64,000 nt of DNA from Nymphaea colorata (taxonomy: Eukaryota; Streptophyta; Magnoliopsida; Nymphaeales; Nymphaeaceae): assembly GCF_008831285.2 (NCBI RefSeq), contig NC_045147.1:20526581-20590580 (forward strand). Reading direction: 5' to 3'. The translations under genes were made by a program, and so were the position numbers. Shown here piece by piece: positions 22,952 through 34,618 of the stretch (position 1 is the first letter of the stretch; the number at the start of each line of letters is the position of its first letter). The notes under the pieces were generated by a model that saw only the letters and a list, made by a program, of their open reading frames with translations, did not search any database and was not told where the DNA came from.

Positions 22952-24233
22952 ATAAATCTTAAGTGCACAAAATAGAATGCTGGTGATCATTCTATTTGTG
23001 TTGATGTACCAAGTTGATTTAGTGAACCTTGATGAATTTGATGGGAAGAAAAGGGAAAAAGAACTTTTCAAGTGTAGGTGGTTGACTTTTTTCAAGAAAA
23101 AAAAATGGATATTTTTATGGGGACAAGAAAGACATGGAAAAACCTTACCAATCTCATAGTGAAGAAGAAAAATATTTCAAGAAATCTTTCTCAGTGTTTT
23201 ATGCATAGGTATATTTATGACACAAATTTCTCCAACGAAGTACACCTTGAAATGTGTTTCTTGTTCATCAAGGACCCGCTAAATGATATAGAGGATAGTT
23301 TCTTTACACATTTTTCCCTCTTGGGAACACATCTTGGAAGCTTCCTGTTGACCAACAAAGAGGAGGGTCGTATAGATCTTTCATCTGTTTTATTGGTACA
23401 TACTGGACCTGGTTTTACAGTAGTCTCATATTTGGTTGCACATGAGCTGGACTTGCTATCTTTACATTTAATAATTTATTCTTGTTAAAAAATCTTTAGA
23501 AAAATTGTATTTTAAAATGTTTGCTTGCATGACTCGAAAATGATCATGCAATGAAAAAAATTTGGCACACGCATACAACCATTGCATACTGAGTCATCAT
23601 TATAGGCAGTACCAGTGGCAAAAAAACATGCGAATTTCTGATATGATGTTTTAGATCTCATTTCAGGAGAAACATGCTTATTTGGTCTACTGAGAGCACC
23701 ACATTCAAGACTTTGCATTGTACTAGCGTTCCAGAGATAGTGATGTATGAACGACTTTTATGGCAATTGAATCAACATATGAATTTATCAAAAATTAAGA
23801 GAAAATGATATAACAGTGCAAAACATAATTACATAAATCATTGATATGGAAATCTACAAATTGTTGTGCTAATGAATATGCATTATAATTTATAAGGCAT
23901 CTGTCCCCAAAAACTTATTTACCAAGTTTAGATTCAGTTGATTTAATGTAAGGAAGTCGTTAGTTTGTGGATCGGCCCCAACCACTTCTAACTCCTGGTA
24001 AAAGGGCCTGGTCCACATAGTTGAACAACAAAAAGTAGAAAAGAGAAAAAAAAAAACTAAGTCTCCCACATTGACTTTGAATATTTTAAGATATTCTATT
24101 TGTAGAATAAATTCAAAAGACAAATATTAAAGCAAAAAAGACACCCGTTTTAGCGACATTAGTGAAGCAAAATGGAGAAAAGAATAAAAGATCACCATGA
24201 TGGAACCCAAAAGCCGACAAAACATGAACTTCA
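22952..24233 (+). other. Unassigned stretch, longest frame 23,078-23,488
   Basis: Collinear with 54,237-55,439 of copy 2. A 136-codon plus frame in copy 1 (TNKEEGRIDLSSVLLVHTG, PGFTVVSYLVAHE) is broken by indels and stops in copy 2. I could not match it to a family. A minus reading at 23,890-24,040 (ADPQTNDFLTLNQLNLNL) is likewise unassigned. It lies just after the Argonaute fragment, but I found no PIWI catalytic motif in it. Confidence 0.3.
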
Positions 24234-24325
24234 CTAACCGACTGGTGGTTGAGCTCTCCACCAGCAGCATACTTGCCATGACCCGTTTTCACCTTTTATT
24301 CCAGGGCAACTCCATGTAGTGAAGT
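24234..24325 (-). pseudogene. Probable last exon of a prolyl 4-hydroxylase, copy 1
   Basis: After a TTTGCAG acceptor the minus strand begins TSLHG, the signature opening of the C-terminal exon of plant prolyl 4-hydroxylases (TSLHGxCPVIxGEKWSATKW). Copy 1 then diverges through small indels and a stop (VALE-stop). The family hydroxylates proline in cell-wall glycoproteins in the ER/Golgi. Based on about 12 residues, better seen in copy 2. Confidence 0.35.
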
Positions 24326-24799
24326 CTGCAAACATGAAAAATCAATATCTAGATTAGGTTTGTCCGAATTTCAACAGGAAACTAAACAGATGCTTGATGG
24401 CGAATGGCGTAAACAGCTGCCAAGAAATACGGATTCTTTAACTCGACCTAAAAGGTTTCTGCTTAAGCAGGCACAGCATCCACATCCATAATACTCCTAT
24501 CGTTTCATACCCAAGAAGAGAACACAGTTTCACAAAAATCAAACCTAGAACTAGAAGAGATAGAGAAAGAGAGAATAATTACTGAATCAGTCTGACAAAT
24601 GAAAATTCTCCTATGCTTAGGGCAGATGGTGAGCGAGGAAAGCAAGAATGATCAATTAACTTGAAATTTCGCTCAATAGCTTGGGAAATGAAATTTCTCC
24701 TATGCTTAGGGCAAACAGCGGGCAAGTGAAGCAAGTAGCGACAACAATGTTGATAGATGGATAGTCAGCTAGAGGTCAAGACCAAGAGACACAGATCAA

Positions 24800-25217
24800 G
24801 AGAAAAACAATAAGAATGGCCAATCAAGGTAGAGAGGGAACCGGAGAGTAAGAGAGATGTACAGAAATCGCCAATCGGTAGACAAAATATAAAGAAAGGG
24901 ACAGATCGAGAGATCAAAGAGGAGACTGAACGAAAAACAGTCAGAATGGCCAATCGAGAGAGAGAGGGAGTCGGAGAGTGAGAGAGGTGTACATAAATCG
25001 CCAATCGGTAGACAAAAAACAAAGAAAGAGACAAATCGAGATATAGAGATCAAAGAGGATATTGAACTAAAACAGTCAGAATGGCCAATCGAGGGAGAGA
25101 GGGAACCGGAGAGTGAGAGAGGTGTACATAAATCCCCAATCGGTAGACAAAAAATAAAGAAAGGGACAGATCGAGATCGAGAGATGAAAGAGGAGATTGA
25201 ACGTTAATGGAGATCGA
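24800..25217. repeat. 130-135-bp minisatellite, three units, copy 1
   Basis: Units start at the AATGGCCAATC phrase at 24,815, 24,945 and 25,080. Each contains GGAACCGGAGAGT, AAATCGCCAATCGGTAGAC and GGGACAGATCGAGA. The open frames seen on the minus strand here are repeat-generated. Confidence 0.93.
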
Positions 25218-26200
25218 GAGAACGTACTAGAAAAGAAGCAGGGAGAGATAGAGAGAGAGAGATCAGGAAAAGTACCGAGCGCGAGATAACAAAATGGGGA
25301 GAGATTAGATGAAAATAGGAAATTACATTTCTTATAGAAAAAATTGCTCACCCTAACATGCGCTTGTGCTTGTGCGGATATTGGGAACGATTCCCCAAAC
25401 CATGAACCAGGAAACGTGGTGGTGCGATGAGATGTTGTCACCGGCGGTGATGAGGTTGAGGAAGTTGGCCCAGCAGAGGACGAGATGTGCAAAGATGTGG
25501 CGGTTTCGGAGGATGACGGCAATCTCTCCCAAACCCTCTCGAAAACCTCTCTCTCCCGTCGCCCCCTCGAACGCTTTGATTCCGTGAAATATTCGTGACT
25601 CGCTTGAAACGCAAAAAATCTCGCGAATTATTGCAGTGTCACCACTTGGCTCCTTTGTCTCTCGACCTTTTAGATGCCCCCGTTCCCTTCCGGTCATAGC
25701 GATCATTGTTCTTGTGGATCAAAAATTTTCCCAAACCAGAAAAACAGAACGAGCGAATGGAGGAGGGAGGAAACTTACAGTCTTACTCCACCATCAGAGG
25801 CAAGTAGCGAATTGTAAAGGATGAACTGTGGCAACCCAGGCACGCAATCTGCATCCTCCTCCATTCTCGGCACCATCGAGGATCCAGCCTCGCTCCCATC
25901 GAGAGAGAGCGAGAGAGGGTGCTTTCCCTCAGATTTCCCCTCCTCCGATAGCACTCGGCGGGAAAAAAGACGGCCTTCAACGGTGACGGTTGAGAAGTTG
26001 TGTTTCTTGAACTTCTTGATTATAACTTTCGAAAATTTAAAAGCGTCTCCCGGGTAATTCCCCGCCCCCAAGCAAGAAACGGAGGCAATCGATACACGGT
26101 CAACATTTTGGCGAGTAATGTGCCACTCCCTAGATTTGAAATCCAGATAATGCCATTTAAATCTGGATCCGAAGCTCCATATGGAATTGACAATATGTGA
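25218..26200. other. GC-rich island of unknown function
   Basis: Distinctly richer in C/G and in CpG than its surroundings (25,360-25,560 and 25,820-26,060), with long overlapping frames on both strands (25,353-25,706 and 25,775-26,071 on the minus strand). It looks like an old promoter/first-exon region, but no protein family is recognised and no downstream exon was found. Confidence 0.35.
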
Positions 26201-26496
26201 TCAGATTTAAGTTATATTATTCAGTTTAACTTGGTCTCAACCTTGGTAAATGAAATTCATATTCGAATAACTTAGACTCCTCCCTCATTTTTCAGAATTG
26301 TTCTTGGACCTTTCTATAGTAGGGGGCGGTGGGGTGGGGGAGTTTAGATGTCATTTATTTGCCCATGAAAGAGCAAATGCTCTACCTATAAATTCCTTTT
26401 TTATCCTTAAATAGACTTAAAGATCGGGTCAATCCATGGATCAGATGCGGTTTAGCAGTTTTGACAGTTTTGGCTCTACATATTTCCAATTCCCCT

Positions 26497-26818
26497 GTCG
26501 ATCCAAGTTCAAAATGTAGTTCTATTAGCTGGGAAATAACAATATTTTCTAATATAGGACTTGGATAACACCACATGATTTTTGTACTTAATGTTTAAAA
26601 TTATTGTTTTCGTTCAAATGCTGCTAAAATGTTTAGAAAACATTAGCCAGCCACATCATTTTGGCACATTTAATTCAAACTACAAGAATTGTGTATCCCG
26701 TTAACAGTACTTTTGTTGTAAACATTCTTTAACCGTTTCATAGTTGTAAGATATCATGACAGAAGTAATACAAACATCAAATCATCCCATATCTTATAAA
26801 ACGTAAATGCCAGAATCC
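26497..26818. repeat. Dispersed repeat, most complete member (spacer)
   Basis: Covers the sequence shared separately with 15,937-16,138, 16,750-16,976 and 19,195-19,312, so it looks like the most complete visible copy (about 320 bp). No coding motif and no clear terminal inverted repeats seen. Confidence 0.85.
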
Positions 26819-28900
26819 AGTGATGCTATAAACAACATGATCTAGCGTTTGGGTCATTTCTTCTCCCAAGAATATTAAAAGGATTACAAACAAAAAGGCA
26901 AAGGAAAGATAATTAAAATTAAGATTCCCTATCTCCCAGCAAGGTTCGATATGAAACTTTCCAACATATTTATCAAATATTGGTCTTGCTGTCCGTCTTA
27001 TGATATTGCATATTGCATGCAGAAGTTGCATAAAAACATTAGAACACAAAGTACTTTCTTGAATTTAGTGGATAAATGCCAAGTTTGAGTTTCCACCTTA
27101 TCCATTTAAAACCAGACATCACTAATAAACATGTTCAACCAATATGCAGGAAAGGGCTGAAACTGTACTTGGATATAGTTCACCGAACAACTCTTCATCT
27201 ATATAAAATGACAATCCAGCAAGACCAAAGCTACTAAATCGACAGCAAAGTACCACACGAACTTATCAATGTAGGAGCCAAAAGCAGAAAATTTTAGGTT
27301 CTTTTAGAAAGATGCAAGAGAAGGCAACCCACAAGTAAGTAAGCAGAATGTGAAATTCATGAAAAGTCAACTCAGTCATAATCAGGATTCTTCACCCAAA
27401 AAGGCATGAAACTGGTTGCATCAAGGTTGAGTTCATCTCATGGACAGGTTTGATATACGGATCAGTGTAACAAAAGTTTTCAGTAGGAATAAGCCATGTA
27501 AACAAATCGATGAAACAGAAAATTAAATAAAAAATAATTTACAGCAATAAATTAACAAAGTAAAGGCATGACTGTCTCTGTGAAGTGATATGGGGGAAAG
27601 AGTGGAATCACTAGAATAGGAAGCATTGGCAAACATAGATCCAGAGGCAATCAAAATTCATAATCATAACTGCAGCGGCCAGAAATTCCCAAATGACAGA
27701 CAAAAGGCTTAAGTGACCATGTGGCTGCGCAGCATGTACATTCTAAATGTCTTCATCCGATTAACTAACAGCTAAGCAGCCTAAAGAGCAGATTTTTCCA
27801 GATATCATTTAACCAATTTTACAAATGTGTAAAACATGCCTTAGATTTTAGATGATGCTTACTTTCTAACAGAGAAAACAACTTATATAGTACTAAAAGT
27901 CTAAAATCATGATTACGAAATCAGATATTTTAGTTAAATTAGTACAATCGAGAACATGCTTTCGTTAGTAAAATACTGATATTAAATAATTCACAGCTAA
28001 ATGTTTAGGAAGCGAAAAAAATACATGTGAATCCTTAACATTGAGGACAATTAAGAGACACAAGCCCATTCACACACACACACGCACATACACAAACAGA
28101 TATATTACAGGTATGGACTATGTGCACTAATAATGAGGGCAGCTTAAGTTGCATGGATAACTTTTAATTATATATTAAAAGTTCACCTATCACTTGGTAA
28201 ATGAAACTAGTAGACATTATAAGAAACAATCGCAAAGCCGTAAGGACCTTGAAAAAATGACCTTGCCTGTTTTCTTTCCTATTTTCAGGAGTCACTACTG
28301 GGTGTAACGTCAGAAAACATGTTGAGAGAGCATCAACAGATGCAAAGGCAGTCATAACAACATATGAAGGAAAACAGAACCAAGCCACCATACAGCCAAT
28401 CTAGGAATCTGCAGTAACAATAAATTGCCAGAGCCAGTGAATCCTCCTGTATCTGATAAACCAAATGCTCTCTTGGAATGAACAACAGCATGTGACAACA
28501 CTTCAGAGTGGGAGTAGCGTGTTACCTAAGCAAGAATGCAAGAATTTGATGCCGTTCACAGCAACAATGCATAACAAAAACAGTTTTTCTTTTTCCGTGC
28601 TTTTGTTTTTTGCTCATACCTTACCACACAGAAATATCACAACAGTTCCCTTGGAGAAGTCTTCATAGAAAGGCACCCTTGGCAGCATGATTCCCGTCTG
28701 AACTGAAGAAGAGAGTTCAATTCCCTGAAACGTACTCTCTTGGCATGATCAGATCCTACCTGTTGAGACTTTAAGTTGTAGGACGATGCAGAAGACAAGT
28801 AAGCGGCTTTTTCCAGGCATTCACATTGTCCATAAGCTTTCCATTTTCCTTGGATTGTCTCCTTCCCCTCTCCCTCATTAGGTAAACCAACAGCAGGAAG
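26819..28900. other. Unassigned stretch
   Basis: No recognised gene. A (CA)n run is at 28,070-28,090. Minus frames at 28,164-28,391 and 28,637-29,047 have some codon-like texture but no family I can name. Confidence 0.35.
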
Positions 28901-29340
28901 TGCGGACATGAGAGAAAACCCAATTTTGGATCCTAATAAGAGAACCCTCCACGGGCTCTTCCCATATTCCAAAAGAGAGATGCCTATAATTTTTAAAAGG
29001 ATTTGACAGAAAGAGAGAAAAAGGTCAACACCAAGCTCATTAAGCAAATGTGTGCACCAGCATGGTATTATTTAAAGAAATAGAAGGTGTGGAGCTGGTG
29101 AGCGTTTAACTTTTGTTTCCTACATGATCATGTTCATCACCTAAATGATCATGTTCATCAGCATCCATATTCAGTGCCACCATGTTGGAGCTGGAGTGTT
29201 TACCTTCTTAATGAGCTTGGTGTTCGGCCTCTTTAGGCCTCTGTAGGTTCAAAATTATACGAAGGCTGATAAAACAGCATCTATCTTTTGGAATATGGGA
29301 AGAGCCCATTGTTAGGATTTGGAACTTTTGTCGTGTCTTT
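28900..29340. repeat. Imperfect inverted repeat (fold-back element)
   Basis: 28,953-28,975 (GGGCTCTTCCCATATTCC...) is the perfect reverse complement of 29,285-29,307 (23 bp), and 29,029-29,044 (CACCAAGCTCATTAAG) is the reverse complement of 29,207-29,222 (16 bp). The arms are collinear, about 90-100 bp, around a loop of about 160 bp. The outer sequence GGATCCTAATAAG / AAATCCTAACAAT suggests the arms extend further. Fits a MITE-like or fold-back element; no target duplication identified. Confidence 0.75.
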
Positions 29341-31284
29341 TTCTCCCTGCACATTTTTTTTAATAGGAAATATAAGGTCAACGCCCCAACTCCAAACATT
29401 GTAGCTCCAAGCATAGCTTAAAAAACCCCAGCTCAATCTGATTATTTAATTGGATTCCCAAAGGTTCGACATATGGTATCTCTAATTTGAGAAGGGACAA
29501 ACTTCAAGGAGGGTCCCTTTAATTTCAGGACAGATCAGTGAATCAACGGGGCGTTAAGGAATTAAAAGATAGATAGATAGACGTTACTTTAACCAAGTAG
29601 TAAAGTGAGTCACTTCAACCAAGTACTAAAGTGAGACCATAATCTGATCTCGAACTAATTGATACCAACCACACCATTAATTCACGACCAACCAGCCCAA
29701 AATCACTAATGACCTCCATAGTAAGATGGGCCCTTTCAGCCAGGCATACCCAAAATCAGAACTGCTCCAACCATTTCCAGGCAATCAAAGACAGCCTTAA
29801 TGTCACTCACCAGCAAAGCTTACCTTAGCTTAACTTTAGAGCAGGGTTGCCAAATTTTATAGGATGCTAAGCAAATCAGTTGGCCTCTGTATGAAACTCC
29901 CATGCAGAAACATTGTTGACAAATCATTTGTCCTGACAGGGATAATTTTATTTCATGTTTTCCTGTAGCCACGGAAAACTTTGAACCAAGAACTTTAAAT
30001 CAGACGGTCAGGACACCATAACGACCAAACTCTTGTAAGCAATTGATGGCAGTCAAGAGTGCAAGATCTCAGCAAACAAACCTCAGTCTTATATGTACCT
30101 AACCCCAGTGTGTCTATATCCCAGGAAAAAAAAACACAAAGCAAGAAAAAGGCAAACAAACAAACAAAAGAAAAGGCTCACTGGAGACTAACAAAATTGG
30201 CATAAATGAGAAATATCAAAGAAAAAAACTCTTCAGTCTTCACCATCAACTGCCTGCCAACATCCCTAGCAGAGGAGCGAGATACTTCTATCCAAGTCTT
30301 TCAGAGTAGTGCAAATGCTAATAGCATAAAAACAATAAAGAAAAGAGCATGGAATGTATTGGCTGCCATATCTGCCAGGCTGCAATGCATCTTCATGTTA
30401 TTAGATTTGAATAATATTGCTTGGAGAAACATAGGTAAAACAGCACCGAAACACATCACTTAAATGCATGGGAATGAATAAACAAAATAATCACCTTGAT
30501 GGTGCTGTATGTAGTAAGCAATACCACCAACAGGAATAAACTCACCACCTAAGTATGCAGATTCCTTCCATTCCCAAGCAATTTCGACGGTACGTAAAAC
30601 AATATTGGAAAAAGGACTAGGTTTCCACCCATGGTTGGACCCTTTAGGAGGTATAAAACCATTTTGGGTTTTCTTGAAATGTTTATATATTCTAGATTTA
30701 CCTAGATCCCATGTTCTAATGTTTACTTTTTCATTGTCGATCGAAGGAAGTCCGTAAGTACCTACCTATTAACATTGTCTCAATATTAACATGTAGAAAT
30801 GCAAACTAGCCGAACAATACGTGGATGATAACAGAGAATACTCACCACTTGAAAGACCAGCGCATCCGCATGCTGAAAAGATGGGATTTTCTGGTCGAAA
30901 GGGCAAAAGTCACCAATTTTACTCGAATTCAACATTCTTACATAAAGAGATGCATTCAGAAAGTCCAATTTTGCAATTTGGCATATATGCATAGATTAGT
31001 AGTTCCATGTGCACTGTAGATGTGACGAGGCCCTTGTAGAACTCTTATGGTTCAAAAGAGGGGAAAATCTCTAAAAGGAAACTTTTTCACTGTGAGATAA
31101 ACAATCAAATGATTTAACCTAAAAAAATAAAGCCCACAAAGAAGCATATCAAAAGCACGTAGCCTGGTTACATGGGATATGGCATGGCAAGCACAAAAAC
31201 TTGACATCACAAAACATACCAATCAAGCTTTTGTTGTCTCAGGCCTTCTTCAAAACAAAAAGTTTGCAAGACAGTAAACAGCTA
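29341..31284. other. Unassigned stretch before the LINE
   Basis: Nothing recognised on either strand. I searched here for a continuation of the methyltransferase interrupted at 36,851 and found only a weak HADALVFQ reading near 30,870 (-), too short to call. Confidence 0.4.
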
Positions 31285-31299
31285 ATGATGCATGCTATT
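31285..31299. repeat. Target-site duplication, 3' side of LINE
   Basis: ATGATGCATGCTATT, identical over 15 bp to 36,791-36,805. The flanking bases differ, so the duplication is exactly 15 bp. Confidence 0.9.
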
Positions 31300-31392
31300 C
31301 CGGACAACGGCTGCTTGGGGGTTAGGCCCCCATCCTTTTATTTCAACAAAATAAGAGGTATATACAACAAAAATTGGTCCAGAAGGACCTCA

Positions 31393-32326
31393 TCATCTAT
31401 GATTGGTTTCTTTAAGTGGATCCCACATGTCATCTGTGGGATTCCATCTGGTATACATGCCATTGTCCGGAATGGACATCAAAAGGTTGGTGGCTTCAGC
31501 GAGAGGCCATCTCCTGCAAAAAACAATCCTATTGAGAAGACTGCTGAACATAGGGTTAGTGACAGTGTTGCGCCTGCTGTTAGGGTACTGCGGAATTGCT
31601 GCTTCCAATCGCCACTATTGGCCAGTATATAGATACGCCCTTGATTATCTTCTAAGTTAACCAGGTACCCGATACATTCCAAAGTATCTCGGTCTCCCAC
31701 CATTCAGACATGTTGCCAAACCAGCAAGCTAGACCGTGGCGAAACCGGCCCGCTGTGTCTCTAATGAGGCCTGCGACCCCTTTTCTACCAGCCATAAACA
31801 GGGAGGTAATGCTGATTTCCACCCATGTATCTGCTCGGTTTGCTCCATTGCTCCACAAGATCCCTGTGCATAACCAGTTTTGAGTTTTAACTCGTTGCGA
31901 TATAGTCCATTGATACGTCCACCAATGATCGCAGCAGTGTGACCAGACAATTTTGGCCACATTGCCTATAGGAATATCTCCTCTATGCTTAAACTGGTTG
32001 CGCGTTTTCCAAATGAACCAAATCCCCAAATGGAAACTGTCTTTCCAGCATTTATCCAAGGTTTTGTCTTTGAAGCCTTGCTTGTGCCACCTGATGAGTC
32101 CTTGCTTTAAGAATTGAGGGCTCCAATGCCATGGAGCAGTACGCCCAAACTTGCCATAGATGCAAGCCCAAATGGGTCTAGCACCCTTGCATTCAAAAAA
32201 AAGATCTTCACTCGCTTGCTTGCAAACATAACACCTTGATGCTAGATGACGACCTTGCTTTTTCACTAACTCATCCGTTGGAAGACGGTCAGCACAGCCT
32301 AAGTACACCACCATCTTCCTTTCCAC
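31393..32326 (-). pseudogene. LINE ORF2 zf-RVT and RNase H-like tail, broken
   Basis: The 224-codon frame 32,326-31,652 contains DRLPTDELVKKQGRHLASRC and YVCKQASEDLFFECKGARPI with W, the zf-RVT zinc-binding region (C..C..H/C) of plant LINEs, then WFIWKTRNQFKHRGDIP, and GVAGLIRDTAGRFRHGLACW, the start of the plant LINE RNase H-like domain. A stop follows at 31,652 and the continuation (WPLAEATNLLM, 31,393-31,608) is in another frame. Confidence 0.85.
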
Positions 32327-32574
32327 ACTAGCATATTATCGATGGACTCATTGCCTTTCTTACGTATTCGTTGCCATATGTCGCGCCTAGTGATCTCCCC
32401 TTTATTATCATTCCTCCATGTAAGAACATCCGGCTGTTCCACCTGAATCGTAGGCAAAGAGGCAAGAATTTTAAGACCGGTAAGGAAGCCTCTTATGTAC
32501 TCCCCGTTCGTCTCAATGATCTCTGAACACGGGATAGATGAAGGTGAGATATGGGAATCTTGTCTATCAGTCGA

Positions 32575-34089
32575 TCAACCCCCCAATGATCTGTCCAGAA
32601 TTTTGCCAAGGCACCATTCCCTATTTTCCAAACGACTTGCTCTTTCACCTTGCTCCATGACCGCAACGCCATACGCCAAGCTCCGGACACCCTCACAGTA
32701 TCGCCCTTTGACAAGGGTAGCCCAAGGGGAGGCCTGCTGCAACACTCGGTAAACTAAAAAAGCCATGTTGGCCATATTAGTTTCCTTGATATCTCTGAGG
32801 CCAACGCCTCCCTCTAACTTAGGGAGGCAGAGAGTTGACCACTTCATGCGATGGTAATTTTTACGGTCTGCCATATCTCCCCACAGAAAATCAGCTGCCA
32901 TTTTGTTCAATTGTTTGCAAGTTGCCGCAGGAAGATTAGCAACTAGGATCCAATAGCTAGGCATTGCGGAGAGAACATGTTTGATTAAACACAGACGGCC
33001 TGCAAACGAGAGACATTTTTGTTTCCAGAGTGCAAGCTTTTGGGAGGACCGAAGGATTAGCTGTCTGCATTGCACCTCTGTCAAGGTGGGGAGGGCCCCT
33101 TGACGCCAGCCCATTTCATGCTCAATGCGATTTAACACTTGACTGTCCATATTGAATGGGAGGATTGTACTTTTGGCAGTATTCATAACCAGGCCAGAGC
33201 AGGAGGCGAACTCATCTAGACACACTTTTAAATGGCGTAAGTTTTGTAACTCCATCCATGAAGAAAATAATATCGTCCGCATAAAGCGTGGAAGAAGGGG
33301 AGGTAAGTCCAGCCCCCATAGGCGGGATTTTTATTTGCCGGCTATTGATTTGCGCTTGGATGCTACGAGTGAGCATCTCCATGACTGAGATAAACAGGTA
33401 GGGGGAGAGGGGGTCGCCTTGCCTAAGACCTTTCAAACCACCCCCCTTCCTTGCCATTGATGAGAAGTGCCAATTTGACTGAGGTGACAATAGTCACGAC
33501 TTTTTGAATCCATAATTCTTGAAAGCCTAGGTGGCAGAGGGCAGCCTTCAGGAAGTCCCAGTTGACTCTGTCATAAGCCTTGCTTAAATCAATCTTTACA
33601 CCCTTGCTTAAATCAATCTTTACACAAGCCGCTTGGTTCTTCCTATTTTGGAAAACATGAACAATTTCCTGGCTGTGTCTTGGATGCATCTTCCCTGTAG
33701 GAAGGCACTTTGATTATTGGATATGATCCTCGCTGGACCATGATCCTGGTAATAAATTTCATTGTGCTAGTACAGAGGGATATAGGGCGAAATTTGTCCA
33801 ACTGCTTAGCTCCTTGCTCCTTGGGCAGCAAGATGATGTGAGTCCTGTTAATGGATTTAACCAGCTTGCCGTAATGAAAAAACCCAGTGATAGCCGCAGA
33901 AACGGCCTCCTTCACAGTATTCCAATTGGACTGGAAGAAATTATTACCAAACCCATCTGGGCCCGGCGCAGAATCCTTATCTGCCTCCATTACTGCCCAC
34001 TGAATTTCTTCTGTAGTGATAGGTTTCAATAGGTCAGCATTCTCCTCTAGAGACACAGTAGGCCTGGAGCGAGAGAATGCGGTAGGCAC
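32575..34089 (-). pseudogene. LINE ORF2 reverse transcriptase domain, frame-shifted
   Basis: In order: ITTEEIQWAVMEADKDSAPG then PDGFGNNFF, IILLPKEQGAKQLDKFRPIS, motif A as VKIDLSKGVKIDLSKAYDRV (duplicated, see 33,578-33,625), GLRQGDPLSPYLFISV (motif B), TLYADDIIFF (motif C, catalytic YADD near 33,280), then SGLVMNTAKS, LCLIKHVLSAMPSYW, ADFLWG and LEGGVGLRDI of the thumb/connection region. Upstream at 34,179-34,400 the linker KSRIKWIKDGDLNTKFF is present. Frame shifts lie near 33,660, 33,450 and 33,270. Catalytic motifs are present, but the polyprotein is broken. Confidence 0.93.
33578..33625 (-). repeat. 24-bp in-frame duplication at reverse-transcriptase motif A
   Basis: CCTTGCTTAAATCAATCTTT... 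is repeated with a 24-bp period (33,578 and 33,602). It doubles eight codons, giving VKIDLSKG followed by VKIDLSKA, so the motif-A aspartate occurs twice. Confidence 0.95.
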
Positions 34090-34618
34090 CCATCACCCTG
34101 AACATTCGCTAAAAGATTGACAAAGAAGTCCATGCAAGCTGAGAATATATCAGGCATGTCTGTTAGGAGCTGACCCCCATGGGAGATAATGTCGATCTTG
34201 TTCCTCCTTCGCCTCCATTAGCGATTCCTTGGAAGAATTTGGTGTTGAGGTCTCCATCCTTGATCCATTTGATTCTGGATTTTTGGCGCCAAAGGCGTTC
34301 TTCTAGGTGCAGGAGCACCGAAAGTTGTCGCTTGAGGTTGCACTCTTCCTTTATCGCCTGAAAGTGGCCACTTCCAATCTGAGATTGTAGGTATTTAAGT
34401 TTAGATTTGATATCCGCAATATGGGGGATAGATCATTGGCTCCACCTTTGCACCACATCTTTAACTTGTTTGTAAATGAGTTTAATCATTGCGCAGCCTC
34501 TAATGTCCACTGTCCATGCAGAATCAACTTGGTTTTTGTACCCTGCCATGTTCATCCAGTATTGAAAATGCGAAATGGGTACGTCCCAAGTTGAGTACTA
34601 CGCTTTGAAATGCAGACA

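Larger units (their letters stand above)
1..25217. repeat. Tandem segmental duplication, copy 1 (left end outside window)
   Basis: This segment matches 37,313-56,313 in the same orientation, almost base for base, from the first base of the window. Shared landmarks include the 112-bp repeat (805 and 38,116), the oxidase exons (4,208 and 41,519), the CACCG motif cluster (7,569 and 44,891), the GC-rich exon (13,687 and 51,011) and the Argonaute exons (15,024 and 53,338). Similarity stops at about 25,217 in the 130-bp minisatellite. Differences are substitutions, 1-30 bp indels, a segment of about 7.0 kb present only here (15,884-22,915) and about 1 kb missing here at 14,557. No percent identity was computed; by eye it is well above 95 percent. 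The left edge lies outside the window. Confidence 0.96.

Noticed and set aside
23078-23488. 136-codon plus-strand frame as a gene
   Set aside because: Its counterpart in copy 2 is broken by several indels, it lacks a recognisable domain, and attempts to fit it to Argonaute exons were not convincing.
24765-25522. Overlapping Ser/Leu-rich minus-strand frames (repeats of FCLPIGDFCTSLLLS type)
   Set aside because: They are generated by the 130-bp minisatellite; the repeated peptide simply reflects the DNA repeat.
28164-28391. Possible membrane-protein exon ([18 protein letters not shown])
   Set aside because: A Bax-inhibitor-like reading was considered, but only a few residues fit and no second exon was found.
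32495-34032. Plus-strand frames within the LINE
   Set aside because: Shadow frames of the reverse-transcriptase ORF on the minus strand.
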